NCBI GenBank assembly: GCA_038503075.1
Contig: JBCAML010000009.1
Span: 744,001-808,000 of the forward strand
From: Gyromitra esculenta
Taxonomy: Eukaryota > Ascomycota > Pezizomycetes > Pezizales > Discinaceae
Direction: 5' to 3'
Length of the DNA: 64,000 nt
Positions 60,502 through 64,000 of this stretch are shown piece by piece. The notes beneath the pieces were generated by a model. That model worked only from the letters and a program-made list of their open reading frames with translations. It searched no databases and had not been told where the DNA came from. How positions within the stretch are numbered: position 1 is the stretch's first letter; every line of letters starts with the position of its first letter. Both the position numbers and the translations under genes were made by a program.

Positions 60502-62517
60502 TTAGAACGAATGCTCTAAAATCCAAGCATTCGGCCTTTCCTCGACAGTCATTCGACCACATTCCCGCAAAATATCAACCACTAAGTCCCACTCTCTGGA
60601 GATCGCCACATCAAGCGCCGTGTCCCCCTTGTCATCTCGGGCGTCAAGATCTGCTCCCCACTTCAGGAACAACTTAACCATATAGTCCCATCCGTCTGCT
60701 CCCCAGAACTTAGAAGGTTCCCATTCGCGTCCTGCGGAGTCCGAATAAGCTATTTTGTGAAGTACCGTCCTCCCGTTTTTATCCCGAGCATTGACATCTG
60801 CACCGCTCTCTAGTAACAACTTAGCGACATTATCTTGTCCCGATCCTGCAGCCGTATGAAGCGCTGTCTGGCCATCCTTGTCCCGTGCAGCGACATCAGC
60901 ACCTCTCTCCAAGAGCACCTTGACACTCCCCGAGAGGCTATGTTCGCTGGATGCCACCAAATGTAGCGCCGTCTGTCCATTATTATCCTTCGCGAGGATA
61001 TCGGCGCCCTTCCCGAGGAGAAAGCTGACTACCGCTTCATTTCCCCGATATGCTGCTACATGAAGTGCTGTTTGTGCATTTTTGTCTGCTGCAGCGATAT
61101 CTGATCCATTCTCGAGCAAAAGATCGATAATCTTTTCGTGTCCATGAGATGCAGCACAGTGTAGTGCTATCTTTCCGGTACTTTCGCGGGCCGCAACATC
61201 AATTCCGTTTTCCAACAGCAATCGAACCATTGGTTCATGGCCTCTCCAGGAAGCCCAATGTAGACACGTCCGCCCGTCCTTATCCTGATTGGAGATATCC
61301 GCGCCTTTCTCCAAGAGCAAACTCATGACGACCTCTGAGTGGCAGTCTACTGCCGCCCAACCCAACGCCGTTCGATCATCATTATCCTTATAGCTGATAT
61401 CAGCTCCATTCTCCAAAAGTAATTTAATCATAGTTTCACGCCCATCCATCGCCGCCCAATGGAGAACTGTTAGTCCATTTCCATCAGGAGTGGAGGTATT
61501 AGCGCCTTTGTCCAGCAGCAGTTTAATCACTGCCTCTTGCCCAGACCTTACCCCCCAATGGAGGGCCGATCGTCCGTGGATATCATCTCGGGCGGCTAAG
61601 TCAGAGCCACCTTCGTCGAGGAGCAGTTTGACTACTGCTTCGTGACCGTCCATTGCTGCCATGAGTAGACTTGTCATCTTGGAATCGTCCCAAGCGGAGG
61701 TGTCGGCGCCTTTTTCCAAAAGTAGCTTGACTACTGACTCGTGTCCCCCGAGTGCTGCCCAGTGAAGCGCCGTCCGTTGACAGTTGTCCCGAACAGCTAC
61801 ATCAACACTTTCCTCTAGAAGAAGCTCGACCACCGCTTCATGTCCCTCCATTGCCGCCCAGTGTAGAGCTGTTCGATTACCATCATCCTGAAGGGTAACA
61901 AGAGCACCCTTATCTCGGAGTAACTTGATCATACCATCGTGCCCGCTCACAGCGGCCCAGTGGATAGCCGTCCATTGATGCTCATCCAAACTGTCAACCT
62001 TAGCCCCGTTCTCTAGGAGTAATGCGGCCACAGCTTCATGTCCATCCATCGCGGCCCAGTGCAACGCCGTTCGTTCACAGTTGTCTCTTGCGGCAATATC
62101 AACACCTTCGTCCAAGAGGAGTTTCACCGTCGTTTCATGTCCTCGCATAGCGGCCCAGTGTAGAGCAGTCCGATCATTGTCGTCCCGATCGTTCAAGTCG
62201 ACACCCCTTTCGAGGAGTAATTTGATTATCGAATCACGGCCATGCATCGTGGCCCAGGCCAAAGCCGACCATCCTTCATCGTCCTTTGTATAGATATTTG
62301 CTCCTTTTTCTAGCACCAGTTTGACCAGCTGATCACGCCCTGTCTCGGTGGCCCATGGGAGAAGTTTGTCTTTGCTAGCGAGGATGTAACTAGTGATGCA
62401 CGGGGCGAGGAGATCGCTGAGGCGGCGGCTGGTCTGCGAGAGAAAGTTGAGGTCTCTTATTGAGAGTTTTTCGGCAATGATAAGAATCAGTTCGCTTGGG
62501 GCGTCGAGAAGCGACAT
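60502..62517 (-). CDS. F-box protein with about 17 ankyrin repeats
   Basis: Single exon, 671 aa from the Met at 62517 (MSLLDAPSELILIIAEKLSI), which begins the F-box; the frame extends 52 codons upstream without F-box content. The F-box continues SIRDLNFLSQTSRRLSDLLA. Roughly 17 ankyrin units follow, most very alike: RTALHWAAMRGHETTVKLLL, RTALHWAAMDGHEAVAALLL and RTALHWAAMEGHEAVVELLL. It closes with a module like its neighbour's: GRTVLHKIAYSDSAGREWEP, an insert, then LDARDDKGDTALDVAI. The near-identical repeats suggest recent expansion within the array. Likely an SCF substrate receptor; target unknown. Repeat count may vary between strains. Confidence 0.87.
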   Translation of the reverse strand: MSLLDAPSELILIIAEKLSIRDLNFLSQTSRRLSDLLAPCITSYILASKDKLLPWATETGRDQLVKLVLEKGANIYTKDDEGWSALAWATMHGRDSIIKLLLERGVDLNDRDDNDRTALHWAAMRGHETTVKLLLDEGVDIAARDNCERTALHWAAMDGHEAVAALLLENGAKVDSLDEHQWTAIHWAAVSGHDGMIKLLRDKGALVTLQDDGNRTALHWAAMEGHEAVVELLLEESVDVAVRDNCQRTALHWAALGGHESVVKLLLEKGADTSAWDDSKMTSLLMAAMDGHEAVVKLLLDEGGSDLAARDDIHGRSALHWGVRSGQEAVIKLLLDKGANTSTPDGNGLTVLHWAAMDGRETMIKLLLENGADISYKDNDDRTALGWAAVDCHSEVVMSLLLEKGADISNQDKDGRTCLHWASWRGHEPMVRLLLENGIDVAARESTGKIALHCAASHGHEKIIDLLLENGSDIAAADKNAQTALHVAAYRGNEAVVSFLLGKGADILAKDNNGQTALHLVASSEHSLSGSVKVLLERGADVAARDKDGQTALHTAAGSGQDNVAKLLLESGADVNARDKNGRTVLHKIAYSDSAGREWEPSKFWGADGWDYMVKLFLKWGADLDARDDKGDTALDVAISREWDLVVDILRECGRMTVEERPNAWILEHSF

Positions 62518-62816
62518 GGTTATCTCCCATAATAAGGTAGGTATTTTCAGCTGAAAAACAGTGCTGAAGTGGAGGTGTGTTTGAGGTGCATTAGACAAGC
62601 TATGAAGGCCAATAGTTTCCATGTCACACCGTAGCTTCAATCGCTGCGACAATACCAGTTCAGCCTCATCCAATTGTTCGTGATTATCTCCAGCTACAGC
62701 TTTTGAAGGTATCTAACAGGCAAGAAATATAATCATTTTTTATAGGAGGATCCCCGGTTGCTGGATAGCGCGGGGAAGCTGCAGAGCACAGGTGATAACC
62801 CCGCATACTATGAAAC

Positions 62817-63702
62817 TCATCTTCGCAACAAACGTCCATCCCCAGAGATAATAATATCCATCGGCCAGTCACTTAGGTCCACTGGCACCGTTCCACTCTC
62901 AAAGACTTGCTCCTTTAAAGCCAGAGCAACTACAGCACAATTAACCATGTCAACTTCTCCTCACATAAAATCTGAGGGTCAATCTCACCTAGAATTGGCA
63001 TTTTCATCCGTCCTCGATTCTCATTAGAATTTTCTATTAACTTATATCTAGCTAAAAAGTAGTCATAGTATCCTTTCCCATGACCAAGTCTCCCAAATCC
63101 CTCGTCGAAGGCAACTCCTGGCATCACTATTAAATCTAGCCCTTCATCTTCTAGGCAGTTTTTCCTCTGCAAGAGGGAATTCTTGGGGATGCTAGGGATA
63201 CCCCAGGAGTCAGGTTCCAGCGAATGATAATCGTTTTGGGATCCAATTGATAACATATCCATTAAACTCGGTGGCGATGAAGCAGAGGCGGGGTCTGCCA
63301 TATTTGGCAAAGTCGGAGGTTGTCGGTGAATGTACGGTACATATAGTTTTTTTTCTTGGGGAAAGATGAGTGGTGTCGTTTGTGGGAACTGAGGAAGTGC
63401 AGTCATTGCATACCATGTGATAGCGCATCTTCAACGACACCGGATGTGTCGATTTCTTTCCCGGGCATTGAGAGGAAAATACTCGTTCTTTGTGAGGCCT
63501 GATACTCTGGAAGTGAGAGGAGTATATTGATACATGTCTGGGCTTTAGAGGTCTGTCAGAAACTGGTTACAAAGCTAGCGGGGCTGAAAAACTAGATCTA
63601 ACATTGGGAAGCGATGTTATCGGTGGAAAGGGAGGAAAGTGTCTTTTTAACAGCCGATCTGAGTTGTCGCTTTGCAGTCGTGATTGCTGATATGGAAGTC
63701 AT
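62817..63702 (-). CDS. FAU1: 5-formyltetrahydrofolate cyclo-ligase (MTHFS)
   Basis: Four exons on the minus strand: 63603-63702, 63414-63542, 62989-63354 and 62817-62929, 235 aa. It begins MTSISAITTAKRQLRSAVKK, then ILLSLPEYQASQRTSIFLSM with PGKEIDTSGVVEDALSH, KKLYVPYIHRQP, and the family signature LDLIVMPGVAFDEGFGRLGH followed by GKGYYDYFL. The C-terminus has VALALKEQVFESGTVPVDLS then DWPMDIIISGDG. Family knowledge: it converts 5-formyl-THF to 5,10-methenyl-THF using ATP, and the GRLGHGKGYYD motif binds ATP and folate. The length is normal. The first acceptor (63543-63544 side) uses TAAAG, chosen over a nearby CAG because only it keeps the frame; the third exon's acceptor is followed by eight A's and is the least certain. 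Confidence 0.9.
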
Positions 63703-64000
63703 TTGATAGGCGAGTTTATACAGGTGTTGTGTTATGAAGCTTAGAATCTTTCGCAGAGAAATTCTGTTCCAGGTTTAGGAATCAGCATGGTCACGGGACT
63801 CTTCAAGGTACCAATCACAGCTTAAACATAAAATACTACTAGCATGCAACGCTATCAGCCAATGCATCTACGACAGTTGTGAGGGAGATACCAACCAAAT
63901 TACGAGCACAAACTACAATTTGCGCCTGTTTTTAGTGCTCCAAGTATCCAAGGCTCGTTATATTTACTTCAGGGAGACGAATGGGATAGTGAATTGGCGG
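63703..64000. other. Right edge, upstream of the cyclo-ligase gene
   Basis: 298 bp, the promoter side of the minus-strand cyclo-ligase gene. No further gene, repeat or recognisable site. Confidence 0.5.

Noticed and set aside
62518..62673. 52-codon N-terminal extension of the large F-box-ankyrin protein
   Set aside because: The F-box begins at the internal Met, and the extension lacks family similarity and overlaps a likely promoter/leader.

Overview
This is a stretch of filamentous ascomycete (Pezizomycotina) nuclear DNA. Genes carry short spliceosomal introns, mostly 50-90 nt, with GT..AG ends and CTAAC/CTGAC-like branch sites. Intergenic gaps are 0.2-3.7 kb, and the housekeeping content is typical (GCN2, INO80, SKP1, Cut12, Smp3, Dhr1). 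The NACHT-ankyrin and F-box-ankyrin genes are of a type common in Pezizomycotina. A Pezizomycetes origin is only a guess. All gene models here were spliced by hand from reading frames and splice signals; none was searched against a database.

Layout. 0.4-4.1 kb: an RPAP1/Rba50-like gene and an FHA-domain checkpoint kinase share a short divergent promoter. 5.0-6.0 kb: a frameshifted F-box-ankyrin relic. 6.2-8.0 kb: a UQCC2/Cbp6-like respiratory complex III assembly factor and the 25-residue ribosomal protein eL41. 9.7-13.9 kb: RNA polymerase I subunit A49, Sec72 and Ess2/DGCR14. 13.9-17.7 kb: gene-poor DNA with a ~175 bp tandem repeat. 17.7-26.4 kb: GCN2 and the spindle pole body protein Cut12, divergent. 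27.4-31.1 kb: a NACHT-ankyrin (NLR-like) gene with a single in-frame stop. 32.2-34.5 kb: ribosomal proteins eS17 and eL39. 34.9-39.1 kb: DEAH helicase Dhr1/DHX37. 39.7-41.6 kb: a WHIM-domain chromatin protein. 43.4-44.9 kb: a PIPK-domain lipid kinase. 47.4-52.7 kb: INO80. 53.5-55.4 kb: Smp3. 56.4-57.2 kb: SKP1. 58.5-62.5 kb: two F-box-ankyrin paralogues. 62.8-63.7 kb: 5-formyltetrahydrofolate cyclo-ligase.

How the genes relate. Several act in ribosome production and translation: RPA49 (rRNA synthesis), Dhr1 (small-subunit processing), eL41, eS17 and eL39 (structure), GCN2 (translation control). All three ribosomal protein genes carry an inverted pair of AGGGT/ACCCT (telobox-like) half-sites about 120-160 bp upstream of the start codon. 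Two chromatin factors, INO80 and the WHIM protein, lie a few kilobases apart. SKP1, the F-box adaptor, is next to two F-box-ankyrin genes.

The least explained signals are non-coding. They are the octamer TACATGTA, seen at least eleven times and only between genes; small hairpin elements, two of which share a 17-mer but have different palindromic flanks; a 30-bp perfect palindrome in the SMP3/SKP1 divergent region; and the tandem repeat at 14.5-15.0 kb. I saw no CRISPR array, rRNA, tRNA or intact transposon. I found no clear evidence of a wholly new multi-gene system.
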